A stretch of DNA of 64,000 nucleotides from Pseudomonas sp. QS1027 (GTDB lineage Bacteria; Pseudomonadota; Gammaproteobacteria; Pseudomonadales; Pseudomonadaceae), in contig NZ_PHSU01000018.1 of assembly GCF_002814235.1 (NCBI RefSeq), positions 62,001 to 126,000 on the forward strand. Reading direction: 5' to 3'. Shown here piece after piece: positions 7,403 to 17,678 of this stretch. The translations under genes were made by a program, and so were the position numbers. Position 1 is the stretch's first letter. Every line of letters starts with the position of its first letter. The notes beneath the pieces are model-generated. The model saw only the letters and a program-made list of their open reading frames with translations. It searched no databases and was not told where the DNA came from.

Positions 7403-10400
7403 ATGGATCAACAAGACAACTTCAGTATCACGCCTCCTTCGCTGCCCAAGGGCGGCGGTGCCATTCAAAGCATCGGCAAAGGTTGGGGTGAGGTCGGCTC
7501 CACCGGCAAGGCCTCCTTTGACCTGCCGCTGCCGATCTCGCCCGGACGCGGTTTTGCCCCGCCCCTGGCCCTCGGTTATGGCAGCAGTGTCGGCAACAGC
7601 CTGTTCGGCATCGGCTGGGTACTGTCGTTGGGCTGCGTGGCGCGGCGCACCAGCAAGGGCGTTCCGGACTACACCGATGACGATGTCATGCTCGGCCCCG
7701 ACGGCACCGTGTGGATGGCCGAGCGTGGTGCCGACGGCTCGATCATTCGCCGGCTCGTGAATCGCTATCGAGGCCTGGAGCTGGGCATCGACTACCAGGT
7801 GGCGCGTTATTTTCCCCGTATCGAAGGGGCGTTCGAGCGGATCGAGCACTGGCGTTCGGCGGACGACTACCCGGGGTTCTGGCTGGTTCACGGGACCGAC
7901 GGCAGCCTGCACCTCTACGGCTTCAACAGCTCCTCGCGCAGTACCGACCTGGAAGATCACCTGCGCGTTGGCGAGTGGCTGCTGGACGAAAGCATGAACG
8001 CCCACGGCGAACATCTCCTCTATGAGTACGCCGGCGAAGACCATGCCGGGATGCCCGATGATACGCCGCGTGACTTTCGCGCCCAGTGCTACCTGAGCCG
8101 GGTGCGTTATGGCAATGCCGAGGCGAACGCACACCTCTACCACTGGATACCGGGGCAGTTGGAGCAGGTGCAGTGGCACTTCGATCTGATCTTCGACTAC
8201 GGCGAGCGCGACACCGGGCGGGAGGACATTCCCGCCTACGAGCCGACGGGCGTGTGGCCGGTGCGCAGCGACCCTTTCGTGACCTACGGTTATGGTTTCC
8301 TGCTGGGCAACCTGCGCCTGTGCCGGCAGGTGCTGATGTTCCACCAGTTTCCCGAACTGGGCAGCGAACCAGTGCTGGTGCAACGCTTGCTGTTGGAATA
8401 CCAGACCACCGAGCTGGGCTACAACCTGCTGTCCGCCGCGTACCAGCAAGGCTATGACGATCAAGGGCAAATCCAGTCGCGTCCACCCGTTGAGTTCACC
8501 TACTCGGCGTTTGAACCCGAGGACAGTGAGTATCAAGAATTCGATGCCATGCCCGGCCTGAACGACGGCCAGCAGTACCAACTGGTCGACCTGTATGGCG
8601 AGGGCATTCCGGGTGTGCTCTATCGCAGTGACAAGGCCTGGTACTACCGCGAGCCGTTAAGGGCGTATCCGGCGGAAACCGCCGATGAGGTGGTCTACGA
8701 CGCGTGGCGCCGACTGGACGCCATCCCGGTGATGGACAGCCGCAAACCGGTGCGCCAGTCGCTGATGGACCTCACCGGTGATGGCCGCCTGGACTGGGTG
8801 GTGGCGCAACCCGGCGTCAGCGGTTTTTTCACCCTCAACCCGGATCGCAGCTGGTCGAACTTCGTCACCTTTGACGCCTTTCCCGTGGAGTTCTTCCACC
8901 CGCAGAGCCAACTGGCCGACGTGATGGGCGGTGGCCTGTCCGACCTGGCCCTGATCGGTCCACGCAGCGTGCGCCTGTATGCCAACCGTCGGCGAGAGGG
9001 GTTTGCGTCGGGCAAGGATGTGGCGCATTTCATCGAAGCCGCCCCCGATGATCGCCTGCCCCTGGTGAGCCCGGCGCCGACCGAACTGGTGGCGTTCAGC
9101 GATGTATTGGGCAGCGGCCAGCAGCACCTGGTGCGCATTCGCCACAACGAAATCGTCTGCTGGCCCAACCGCGGTCACGGCCGTTTCGACCCGGGCTTTC
9201 GCCTGGCAACCTTGCCCTATAGCTATGAGTCCTTCGACGCCTCGCGGGTCCTGCTCGCCGACCTCGACGGCTCCGGCGCGGCGGACCTGATCTACCTCAC
9301 CAGCAATCATGCCGAGATCTTCATGAACCGCACCGGCATGGGGTTTGAGAGCACGCCACTGATCCAGCCCTGGCCGCCGGGCGTGCGTTATGACCGGCTG
9401 TGCCAGGTCAGTACCGCCGACCTGCAAGGGCTCGGTTGTTCCAGCCTGGTGATCACCCTCCCGCATATGAAACCCCAGCATTGGCGTGTCGATTTTGTCC
9501 AGGCCAAGCCGTATCTGCTGCACAGCACCAACAACAATATGGGCGCGGTGGGGGAGGTGATCTACCGCAGCTCGGCCCAGGAATGGCTGGATGAAAAACA
9601 GGCGTTGCTGGCGGCGAACCTGGAGGCTGTCAGCTATGTGCCGTTTCCAATGCCCGTGGCCGCCCTGCAGATCCAGCTCGATGAGATCACCGGCAATCGG
9701 CTGACCCAGCGCTTTGAGTACTGCCAGGGTTTTTACGATGGCCAGGAGCGTGAGTTCCGCGGCTTTGGCCTGGTGCTGCAAACCGACAGCGAAGTCACCG
9801 GCGACGAACAGCGGCTGGCCGGTTATACCGCTCCGGTGCTGCGCAAGAGCTGGTTCCATACCGGGCGCGCGCCCGACCTGCCAGGCCTGGACTATGACCG
9901 CTCGGACAGCGCGGCGCGGCCCCTGGGCGCGGCCTTGCTGCTGGCACCGCAAGGCGACTCGACCGACCACATCATCAGCGACGCCGATGACGAGACCAGG
10001 CACGACATGGCCTACGCCCTGGCCGGCATGCCGCTGCGGGTCGAGGTGTTCGGTCTCGACGCCGACGACCTGTTGCAGGCCCTGCCTTACTCGGTGCAGC
10101 AATCGCGGTATGCCGTGCGTCTGTTGCAACGGCGCGACGAGTACCAGCCGTACTGCCGGATGCAGCCGCTGGAACTGGAGTCGATCGCTTATACCTACGA
10201 GCGTCAACCTGACGATCCGCTGTGCCAGCACCATATCAGCCTGGCCTGGGATCCCTATGGCGGGCTGATCCATGAGGTCACGGTCGACTATGCCCGGCGC
10301 AAGAGCGTCGGCGACGAGCCGCCCTTCAGCGAGGCCCATGAACAAACCTGGTGGCGTGCCGCCCACGATGACGCGCAGCGCTTTTACTACCTGAATGAAA

Positions 10401-12742
10401 GCCGTGCCCAGTTTATTCACCTGGATGATCCCCAAGGCTGCCGTCTGGGCTTGCCCTACCTGTCCCGGGGCAACGCGCTGGTGCTGTCGAAGGCGGTGCT
10501 GGGGCCGGAGGATATTTCCCATGAGGCGATGCTCGACCGTCTCAATGCGCCGGCAACGGGTGACTACCAGCGGGTGCTGACGCAGTTTTCCGTGCAGCGT
10601 TATCAAGAGGCCGGCCTGACCTTGCCGGCGGGGCAGGCCAGCTTCGAGGCGCTGGCTGACTTCCTGGAGTCCGCCGAGCTGGATGAGGTGGCGCTGCAGG
10701 CCTACGCGTCTGTGCTCAGTCCCGAGGAGCTGGCGGGCAAACTGCCCGGGCTCGGTTATCGGCCCATTGATGCCATGCTGCCGACGGAGTCGGACAGGGT
10801 ATTGTGGTCGACCCGCAAGGGTTTTATGACCTACGCCGGGCTGGACGGTTTCTATCGGCTGATCAGTGCCCGGCCCACCGAAAGCCAGGGGCCGACGGAC
10901 ATCGAGTTCGACCCGTATTACTGCCTGCCGCTCAGTGTCACCACGGCCGATGGTTGTGTCACCCGCGTGGCCGATACGGACTATCGGTTCCTGTTGCCGC
11001 GTCGCATCGTCGATCCGAACCAGAATATCCAGGAGGCCCGCTATGACGGTTTTGGCGAGCTGTCGGCCAGCAGCTTCCATGGCACCGAGGCCGGTGTCGC
11101 GCTCGGTTTCGACCCGCTGGACGAGTATCAGCCCGTTGCCCGCTTACCCGCCGAGGCCATCGCCGATCCGGACGCGGCGTTGCAAGGAGCGGCCAGCGCG
11201 TGTTTTCGCGATGCCTTCAGTTGGATGCAGCAGCGTGAGCCGGTCAACGCGGCGGTCCTGCAGGCCGACCGCTATCCACAGCCCCCGGACAATCCCGGGC
11301 GAAAAATCCGTATCGGGGTCCAGTGCTGGGACGGCTTCGGCCGGATCTTGCAGACCAAACAGAAAGTCGAACCCGGGGACGCCTACCAGATCGCGGCCGA
11401 CGGCACCCTGGTGCTGGACGGCGACCAGCCTGTCACCGCCCCGGCCGCCGAGCGCTGGCGGGTCAGCGAGCGGGTCGAATACAACAACAAGGGCCTGGCG
11501 GTACGGGTCTACCGACCTTACTTCGCCGACGGCTACCGCTATATCAAGGACGAGTCCTTTCGCGTCTTCGGGTATTGCGACCAGCAATTCTACGATCCGC
11601 TCGGGCGCCCGACCCTGACCCTCACCGCCATGGGCTACAAGCGCCGCCAGCGGTACCTGGGGTGGTACGGGATCGCCGAGGACGAAAACGACACTTGGGA
11701 GGAGGTGGAGGAGGAGTCCCCAACGCTTCCGGTGGTCGCTACCTTGACTGTGAGCGCTGGTGTGAAAACGGCCAATGGCTCGGATGCCCATACGGCAACC
11801 GTCACCGTCAAGGATGCTAATAACCGTCCGGTCGAGGGCGTTACGGTGCTGTTTCTCGATATCCCGGACGCCTCCCGCAATCCGCCCTCCGGCCGCACCA
11901 ATCCGCAGGGGGTGTTCGAAACCCGCATCACCTCGACCGTGCCCGGTACCAAGAGGGTCAGCGCCACGCGGATTGATGGCATTGTGGAGGGGGTTCCGAA
12001 GACCGTCGAATTCGGTTCAGCTCAACTGGTGTTGGAGATGGCCCCTGACCATGGGCTCGTCAGCGATACGGAAAAAAACAACATGGTCGTGGCGACGGTA
12101 CGTCTGAGCGATGGCTCCCCGGCTCCTCAGGGCACCCGGGTAACGTTTGACCCGGTCGATGACGTTGTTTTTAACGCGACTTCTTGCCAGACCTCGGGAA
12201 GTACCGGCCGGTGCGTTTTGATTATCGGCAGCACCGTGGCGAAGACGCACCGCATCAGCGCCAGCGTCGCGGGCGCACTTTCACCGGCGCAGGTCGACGC
12301 GACATTCCTTCCCCGGGGGTATAGCCCTGGCACCTGCACACTGGAACCGATCGAGGGAACCCGGTTGGCCAATGGTGTGGATGCGCACCGTGCGACCGTG
12401 ACGTTTCGTGATGTCTACGGCAACCCCGTGACGAGGGTGGGGCCGACCGGCTTCATACTTTTCCCCGAGGTGCCCGGCCTCACCATTGATCCTCTTAGAT
12501 GTCATTTTGGAGAGGAGGGTGCAACCACCAGCACCCATATCACTTCAGAGCTTGAGGGCGACTACTCCATTACGGCGACCTTCGGCGACGGTGTCCCTAT
12601 AGGACAGCCACAGCTTGCAAGGTTTGTCGGTATTGGAGGTGACGAGAGCCGCTCAACTTTCAGTATCAGCGAGGGTAAGGAGACCTCAGCGGGTAAGGAC
12701 ACCTCAACAGGTGAAAAGTCCTCAACCGGAGACGGGCAATGA
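7403..12742 (+). CDS. Tc toxin B component (SpvB/TcdB/TcaC-like) with C-terminal Ig-like repeats
   Basis: A 1779-residue protein. The N-terminal SpvB domain (about 10-330; SPGRGFAPPLALGYGSS) is followed by FG-GAP-like propeller repeats (DLTGDGRLDW, LADLDGSGAADLIYLT), the TcdB middle domains (about 640-1050) and an RHS-like shell to about 1440. This is the normal length of TcB, which docks on the TcA pore and forms the cocoon with TcC. From residue about 1442 three bacterial Ig-like (Big-1/invasin-type) repeats follow, starting near 1442, 1541 and 1642, each with A.VTV.D..G.PV patterns. A tail of repeated (K/G)xTSTG units ends the protein. The repeats are unusual for TcB. The stop overlaps the next start (ATGA). 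Confidence 0.92.
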   Translation: MDQQDNFSITPPSLPKGGGAIQSIGKGWGEVGSTGKASFDLPLPISPGRGFAPPLALGYGSSVGNSLFGIGWVLSLGCVARRTSKGVPDYTDDDVMLGPDGTVWMAERGADGSIIRRLVNRYRGLELGIDYQVARYFPRIEGAFERIEHWRSADDYPGFWLVHGTDGSLHLYGFNSSSRSTDLEDHLRVGEWLLDESMNAHGEHLLYEYAGEDHAGMPDDTPRDFRAQCYLSRVRYGNAEANAHLYHWIPGQLEQVQWHFDLIFDYGERDTGREDIPAYEPTGVWPVRSDPFVTYGYGFLLGNLRLCRQVLMFHQFPELGSEPVLVQRLLLEYQTTELGYNLLSAAYQQGYDDQGQIQSRPPVEFTYSAFEPEDSEYQEFDAMPGLNDGQQYQLVDLYGEGIPGVLYRSDKAWYYREPLRAYPAETADEVVYDAWRRLDAIPVMDSRKPVRQSLMDLTGDGRLDWVVAQPGVSGFFTLNPDRSWSNFVTFDAFPVEFFHPQSQLADVMGGGLSDLALIGPRSVRLYANRRREGFASGKDVAHFIEAAPDDRLPLVSPAPTELVAFSDVLGSGQQHLVRIRHNEIVCWPNRGHGRFDPGFRLATLPYSYESFDASRVLLADLDGSGAADLIYLTSNHAEIFMNRTGMGFESTPLIQPWPPGVRYDRLCQVSTADLQGLGCSSLVITLPHMKPQHWRVDFVQAKPYLLHSTNNNMGAVGEVIYRSSAQEWLDEKQALLAANLEAVSYVPFPMPVAALQIQLDEITGNRLTQRFEYCQGFYDGQEREFRGFGLVLQTDSEVTGDEQRLAGYTAPVLRKSWFHTGRAPDLPGLDYDRSDSAARPLGAALLLAPQGDSTDHIISDADDETRHDMAYALAGMPLRVEVFGLDADDLLQALPYSVQQSRYAVRLLQRRDEYQPYCRMQPLELESIAYTYERQPDDPLCQHHISLAWDPYGGLIHEVTVDYARRKSVGDEPPFSEAHEQTWWRAAHDDAQRFYYLNESRAQFIHLDDPQGCRLGLPYLSRGNALVLSKAVLGPEDISHEAMLDRLNAPATGDYQRVLTQFSVQRYQEAGLTLPAGQASFEALADFLESAELDEVALQAYASVLSPEELAGKLPGLGYRPIDAMLPTESDRVLWSTRKGFMTYAGLDGFYRLISARPTESQGPTDIEFDPYYCLPLSVTTADGCVTRVADTDYRFLLPRRIVDPNQNIQEARYDGFGELSASSFHGTEAGVALGFDPLDEYQPVARLPAEAIADPDAALQGAASACFRDAFSWMQQREPVNAAVLQADRYPQPPDNPGRKIRIGVQCWDGFGRILQTKQKVEPGDAYQIAADGTLVLDGDQPVTAPAAERWRVSERVEYNNKGLAVRVYRPYFADGYRYIKDESFRVFGYCDQQFYDPLGRPTLTLTAMGYKRRQRYLGWYGIAEDENDTWEEVEEESPTLPVVATLTVSAGVKTANGSDAHTATVTVKDANNRPVEGVTVLFLDIPDASRNPPSGRTNPQGVFETRITSTVPGTKRVSATRIDGIVEGVPKTVEFGSAQLVLEMAPDHGLVSDTEKNNMVVATVRLSDGSPAPQGTRVTFDPVDDVVFNATSCQTSGSTGRCVLIIGSTVAKTHRISASVAGALSPAQVDATFLPRGYSPGTCTLEPIEGTRLANGVDAHRATVTFRDVYGNPVTRVGPTGFILFPEVPGLTIDPLRCHFGEEGATTSTHITSELEGDYSITATFGDGVPIGQPQLARFVGIGGDESRSTFSISEGKETSAGKDTSTGEKSSTGDGQ

Positions 12743-15700
12743 ACGAAAACCCCAGTTCACTGTTGCAGTTGTTGAACAAGAACGCGCGCAGTCGCAGCCA
12801 GCTGCTGGAGCATTACGACTCGGTATTGGAGATCGCCAAGGGGTCGCTCGAGCAGTTGATGAGCACCGACAAAACCTTGCACATCACCGAAGCGCGGGCC
12901 TTGCATGAGCAAGCCAGGGCCATCAGCGTCGTCACGGCACGGCAGTTTCGCGAGCAGCGCCTGACCACGGCGATACACCGTGCCTTCGAGCCCGGTTCCG
13001 GCATTCGCGGGCTGGTGGATGCCCCGACCTACAACGACCTGTTCCGGCCGGACTGGGCCAACCATTGCCCGACGGATGCGATTGAAGCCACGACCTCGCC
13101 CATCGCCTACCTGGCCGATCTCTACCGCGAAGTACAGAAGATCGAGCAGAGCGGCAGGACGAGGGATGGGCAGGGCGGCCGTATTCTGTTGGAGGATCGA
13201 CGTCCGGACCTGGCGGACCTGTTGCTGGATCACAGTGCCCTCGAGCGTGTCGAACCGACCCTGGTGTTGGTCAACGAAATACTGGAAACCTCGGCGTACC
13301 GCTATCTGGAAAGCTTCGGCGACGAACGTTCGCTGGATGATGTGCTGCTGGAGGTTCGTTACCCCACGACCTTGCCGTATGAGCGCTATCAGCAACAGAT
13401 CAATTACACCTTGCAGCGCAAGGAGCGCCTGCCCGGCGACGTTATCCGCTGCACCGATCGGGCCTATCCCTATTTCAAGGAACCCGGCGTGCATTCGCTG
13501 CTGTCGGATATCGCTCTGGTGCAGGACACCGGCTTCGGCCCGGTGCAGCAGGGGATTTTGCTGGAGGCGCCGTATTTCCCTGAATTCGACCCCGAGCTGG
13601 AACCCGACCCCGAGCTAAACCTGGCCTTGGCCCGTATCAACCCCAGAACCCATCTGCTCGAAACAGCCAGCGCCGATCCCGAGAGTTTCTTCAGGGACAA
13701 CTTTGGCGAGGGCGATGTGTTCAGGTTGCTCGATACCCAAGCCTTCTGCCTGCACACCGGGCTGAAAACCGATGAACTCGAATCGCTGTTGTCCGTGGGG
13801 GCCTATGCGCCCTATTCGTCGGCCAATTTCATCGCGTCAGATGATGTACCGGTGGATGGCGCGGTGTTCGGTTCGGTGTACGTCAACGCGGGTATCAGCC
13901 CGGCCATGGCCATTGAAACGACGGGGGACGATGGAAGTGGTCCCAGTCACCAGATCGTCAATTGGTCCCATGATCGCTTCGATCGTCTCAACCGCATGAT
14001 TCGCCTGGCACGCTGGCTCAAGCTGCCGTTCGATCAGGTTGATCGCCTGCTGGTGGCCTCGATTGGCGCCGAAGGGAAAACGTCGGACTATCGGATCACT
14101 ACCGATACGCTGCGCGCCCTTGGCCTGTTCCAGAGTTTGCGCACACGCTACAAGGTCAGCGCGGACGACTTTGCCGCCTTGCTCCGGGGGCTGGCCGTGC
14201 ACGCCCGGGGCAAGCAGTCGACGCAGTTTGACCTGGTGTTCAACAGCCAGGCGCTGTTTCCCGGCCCGCTGATCCTGGATGGGGAGGTCTTCGAGATTAC
14301 CCCCGGCAATGAGGCCGAACGCCAGAAAATCGATCATTTGTGCGCTGCCCTGGGCATGACCTTCGAGATGTACCGTTTTACCGCCAAGGTCATCGAACAG
14401 GCCTACGCCGGTGAGCCCTTGCGCTGGAACACGGCGGTAGTGTCGGCGTTCTACCGGTTGGTCCGGCTGCCCCATTATCTGGGGTTGACCACCATCGAGG
14501 CCCTGGCATTGCTCGAACTGCTGGACAACGGCGGCAGCCAATTGGTCGCGAAACTGGCCGGGCCGACCCATATCGCCTCCTACCAGACTTCGGGTAACAC
14601 CGACACCTTGAGCGTGATCCATGCCCTGGTCGACGCCAGTGCCTGGCTGGACGAGCACAAATGGACGGTCGGCCAGGTCTGTCGGATCGTGCTGCCGGCC
14701 CTGACCAAACCGGTGGCCAGCGAGGCCGAGCTCAACCTGCTCAAGCAGATGCACTCGCGCCTGGCGGCGGCACTGATCAGCGACAGCAGCTTTGCCGAAG
14801 TCGGTGCGCCGCAAAGCCGCGTGGTCGTGAATATCGATGAGCGAGGCCAAGAGGTGTTCTCCTCGGTCGCCATCGATTGGTTCGAGGAACTGAAAGAGTT
14901 TATCGAGGCGGGAGAAACCATTCGGGCGGCCAGGGGCCTGGCCAAATACCTGGAAGGGGAAACCGAAGAGAACTATGAAGCGGCCTTGAGCGGCACTGTG
15001 GCGGAGGTGTTGGAACGATTCGATCTGCCGATCGAAGGCCAGCACGCCCAGATCTGCAATATGATCATGCGTGCTCGCGGCGCCCAGGAAGCCTTGCTGA
15101 TGGAAGGGCTGGCCGGCTATCTGGACTGTTCCGTCGATCTGGTCAAGGTGCTGCTGTTCTGGGCCGAGGGCAATCGCTATCAGCTGTTGATAGAGGTGCT
15201 GCGGGTTTATGGGCAAACGGGTAACAGCAGTGCCCCCTTGCAGTTGGCCATTGGCGACGAAGTCCTGCTGGTGCTTGACAGCCTGGTCAAGCGAGCCGCC
15301 GTCACCACGCACCTGGACCTGAGCCCGGCATTTGTCGATCAGTGTGTGCAACAGCCGCAGTGGTTCGGCCTTGACGATGTCGGGTTGTCGCTGCAGACCC
15401 TGTACTTTTTCTCCCAATATGCCTCGACGGTACGCCTGAGCGCACAACCGGAAGAGCGGTTGCTGGACTATCTGCAACTGATCAACACCCTGTGGGACAA
15501 GGCGTTGGAAGGTGACAAACGGCTGATCCGCGACAGCGCGGCGAACAGGTTGGCCGGTTTTCTCGACTGGGGCGTGCGCCAGGTGCTGGTGGTGGCCTCG
15601 CATCTGAACCCGGAGGAGGGGGTGATCTTTACCCTCGCCGAACTGGATCTGCTGGTGCGCACCTGCCGCTTGGCGCGGCATATCGATCTGGATGCCGAAG

Positions 15701-17643
15701 CGTTGTTGGCGCTGGGCTCCCTGACACCGACCAGTGACGTGGCGGACTTTCGGTATGCCGCGGAGCTGGCATTGGCCAGCCTCACCGAACCCGTGCCGGG
15801 AACACCGGCCGGTGAAGTCGGGCAAAGCCACAGCAGCGTGATCACGGTGACACCGGACTATCTGGTGGCCAACAAACCCGGCGAAATCGCGACTTACAAC
15901 ATCACCCTGCGCGACTTCATGGATGAGCCGTTCGAAGACGTCACCATTAACTGGAGTACCAATAAGCTCGGGGAGTTGGAGCAGCTTTCGACCGTCACCG
16001 ACAAGAACGGCGAGAGCAGCGTCACGCTGGCGAGCGGCGACACTATGGGGATAGTCCATGTGGTGGCCGAGTATGGACTGGGCGACAAGGTGCTTGCACC
16101 GGTGGTGACCATTGGTTGTGATGAAGCCTCGTTGCACTTTTCAGCACCGACCTATGACCGTTCCGAAGCCTTGTCCAACAAACTCGAAGCCATCAATTTC
16201 AGCGTCACCTTGGTGGATAACTTTACCAACCTGGGTATTGATCGTCTGGTGGACTGGGGAACGACCCTGGGCGAATTCCAGCGCTACCAGACGATGACCA
16301 ACCACGAGGGCATCAGCCATTCGAGTCTGCGCAGCGGGCCATTGGGCGAAGCAACGGTAATTGCACGATACGGAGACGACAGTCAGTGGACGTTTCCAGT
16401 CGTGGTATTTATCAGCACACCGTATTTTCAATATGTTCGGTTTGATAGCACGGTGGTCGAGAATATCGAGGTGGGCCTCAGTTGTCGGCTGGTTGAACTC
16501 AATGGCGATCCGGTACCGGTTGGAACGGTGGTGACTTGGGCGGCGGATGCCGACGGCTTGCTTGAACTGACCAGTGAAACCGATGGCGACGGGATTGCTC
16601 GGTCACGATTCAAATCTGTTGTAACGGGGACGGTCACCGTTACGGTCAGTGCGTCTGCACCGATCCAGAGCAAGTCGAGTGCCGTCACGACGATTTATCC
16701 TAAAGCCAGGATTATCAGGCATGAACCATTGGACAGTCAGTATATGGTGGGCAATCCGAATGGTATCAAGTTTTTTGTCTGGCTCCAGGTGGGGGAAGAG
16801 GAGGGGCGAGGTATCTCTGTAGAGTGGAGGGTCAACGATGGTATTTGGCTGCCGACTCTTTCCGATAAAGATGGAATGGCGAGTTTTACTTCGAAATTTT
16901 CAGCAGGGTCCCACACCGTAACCGCCAGAGTGGCAGGACAAGATGATGCTGTCGAGTTTTCGGTTTTTGCTTACCCCGTATTTTATTTTGTGGCGGAGCT
17001 TTTTGGGCCTTTTGGCGTTGAGCATAAGTTGTTATCTAGAGGGTCGGGTTACACACTTAATGTCAAGGCTGTTGATGATTCGGGGCAGCCGGTTGAAGGT
17101 GTGGAGTTTTCGCTGAGGAATTCAGGGATAGACCTGAATATTTTGAAAGTGGTCATTCCAGATGCCGAAAAAGTGATTGAGTCATCAAGCGAGGGGCATG
17201 ACTTCGAAGTGAGGGTGACGCCGGTGAATGAGCCTGTGAGGGATCTCCTTAAGTTAAGGATTGAGGGCATGGGGGTGTCGAGAGAATATGAATATAAAGT
17301 GGGTTTGGTCCTGGTTCGTAATGCCGTAAAGTTGTCGGCTCTCTCGAGGGCTTTGATGATTTTTTATGGGTCGGTAAGTGGTAATTACAAGCCGATAATA
17401 GATGCGCCGCTGAGCATCACGGCGAGGTGCCCGGATAAACCGTGGAGCGACAGTAGCCCTATCATTACGACGCACACTAATGCACAAGAGGTCCGAGCTG
17501 CAGTTTATAGCAGTTTCAGTCCAGGCCCCAACCCCGGCGACAGTGGCCCAGTTTGGCAATGTATCGTGGATGAGGTGGTCAGTGCTGATGGATATGTGCT
17601 GGTGCAGGCTACCAGTTTTTCGACACCTGCTACTTATTCGTGA
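12739..17643 (+). CDS. Tc toxin A component, N-terminal half (TcaA-like, VRP1 domain) with Ig-like array
   Basis: A 1634-residue protein overlapping tcB by 4 bases. Residues about 90-170 carry the VRP1-type pattern (TSPIAYLADLYRE, then RRPDLADLLLDHSALE and LVNEILE) of TcA alpha-helical shells. The alpha-helical region continues to about residue 1020. From about 1034 the protein changes to at least five Ig-like repeats of 90-100 residues (VITVTPDYLVANKPGEIATY begins the first; D..G.PV and G.A.S...S motifs recur). The last 120 residues are not recognised. It lacks the pore and TcB-binding domains, which lie in the next gene. The 3' third has visibly lower GC, suggesting a recombined segment. 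Confidence 0.9.
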   Translation: MNENPSSLLQLLNKNARSRSQLLEHYDSVLEIAKGSLEQLMSTDKTLHITEARALHEQARAISVVTARQFREQRLTTAIHRAFEPGSGIRGLVDAPTYNDLFRPDWANHCPTDAIEATTSPIAYLADLYREVQKIEQSGRTRDGQGGRILLEDRRPDLADLLLDHSALERVEPTLVLVNEILETSAYRYLESFGDERSLDDVLLEVRYPTTLPYERYQQQINYTLQRKERLPGDVIRCTDRAYPYFKEPGVHSLLSDIALVQDTGFGPVQQGILLEAPYFPEFDPELEPDPELNLALARINPRTHLLETASADPESFFRDNFGEGDVFRLLDTQAFCLHTGLKTDELESLLSVGAYAPYSSANFIASDDVPVDGAVFGSVYVNAGISPAMAIETTGDDGSGPSHQIVNWSHDRFDRLNRMIRLARWLKLPFDQVDRLLVASIGAEGKTSDYRITTDTLRALGLFQSLRTRYKVSADDFAALLRGLAVHARGKQSTQFDLVFNSQALFPGPLILDGEVFEITPGNEAERQKIDHLCAALGMTFEMYRFTAKVIEQAYAGEPLRWNTAVVSAFYRLVRLPHYLGLTTIEALALLELLDNGGSQLVAKLAGPTHIASYQTSGNTDTLSVIHALVDASAWLDEHKWTVGQVCRIVLPALTKPVASEAELNLLKQMHSRLAAALISDSSFAEVGAPQSRVVVNIDERGQEVFSSVAIDWFEELKEFIEAGETIRAARGLAKYLEGETEENYEAALSGTVAEVLERFDLPIEGQHAQICNMIMRARGAQEALLMEGLAGYLDCSVDLVKVLLFWAEGNRYQLLIEVLRVYGQTGNSSAPLQLAIGDEVLLVLDSLVKRAAVTTHLDLSPAFVDQCVQQPQWFGLDDVGLSLQTLYFFSQYASTVRLSAQPEERLLDYLQLINTLWDKALEGDKRLIRDSAANRLAGFLDWGVRQVLVVASHLNPEEGVIFTLAELDLLVRTCRLARHIDLDAEALLALGSLTPTSDVADFRYAAELALASLTEPVPGTPAGEVGQSHSSVITVTPDYLVANKPGEIATYNITLRDFMDEPFEDVTINWSTNKLGELEQLSTVTDKNGESSVTLASGDTMGIVHVVAEYGLGDKVLAPVVTIGCDEASLHFSAPTYDRSEALSNKLEAINFSVTLVDNFTNLGIDRLVDWGTTLGEFQRYQTMTNHEGISHSSLRSGPLGEATVIARYGDDSQWTFPVVVFISTPYFQYVRFDSTVVENIEVGLSCRLVELNGDPVPVGTVVTWAADADGLLELTSETDGDGIARSRFKSVVTGTVTVTVSASAPIQSKSSAVTTIYPKARIIRHEPLDSQYMVGNPNGIKFFVWLQVGEEEGRGISVEWRVNDGIWLPTLSDKDGMASFTSKFSAGSHTVTARVAGQDDAVEFSVFAYPVFYFVAELFGPFGVEHKLLSRGSGYTLNVKAVDDSGQPVEGVEFSLRNSGIDLNILKVVIPDAEKVIESSSEGHDFEVRVTPVNEPVRDLLKLRIEGMGVSREYEYKVGLVLVRNAVKLSALSRALMIFYGSVSGNYKPIIDAPLSITARCPDKPWSDSSPIITTHTNAQEVRAAVYSSFSPGPNPGDSGPVWQCIVDEVVSADGYVLVQATSFSTPATYS

Positions 17644-17678
17644 ATAGCACGTGAGCTCTGGAACCCGAGGTATTTATA

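Noticed and set aside
8657..11080. An 807-residue open frame antisense to tcB
   Set aside because: The composition is that of the complement of a GC-rich gene and no motif is present; tcB itself has full domain support.
13837..16137. A 766-residue open frame antisense to the first TcA gene
   Set aside because: Same shadow effect, with no recognisable domain.
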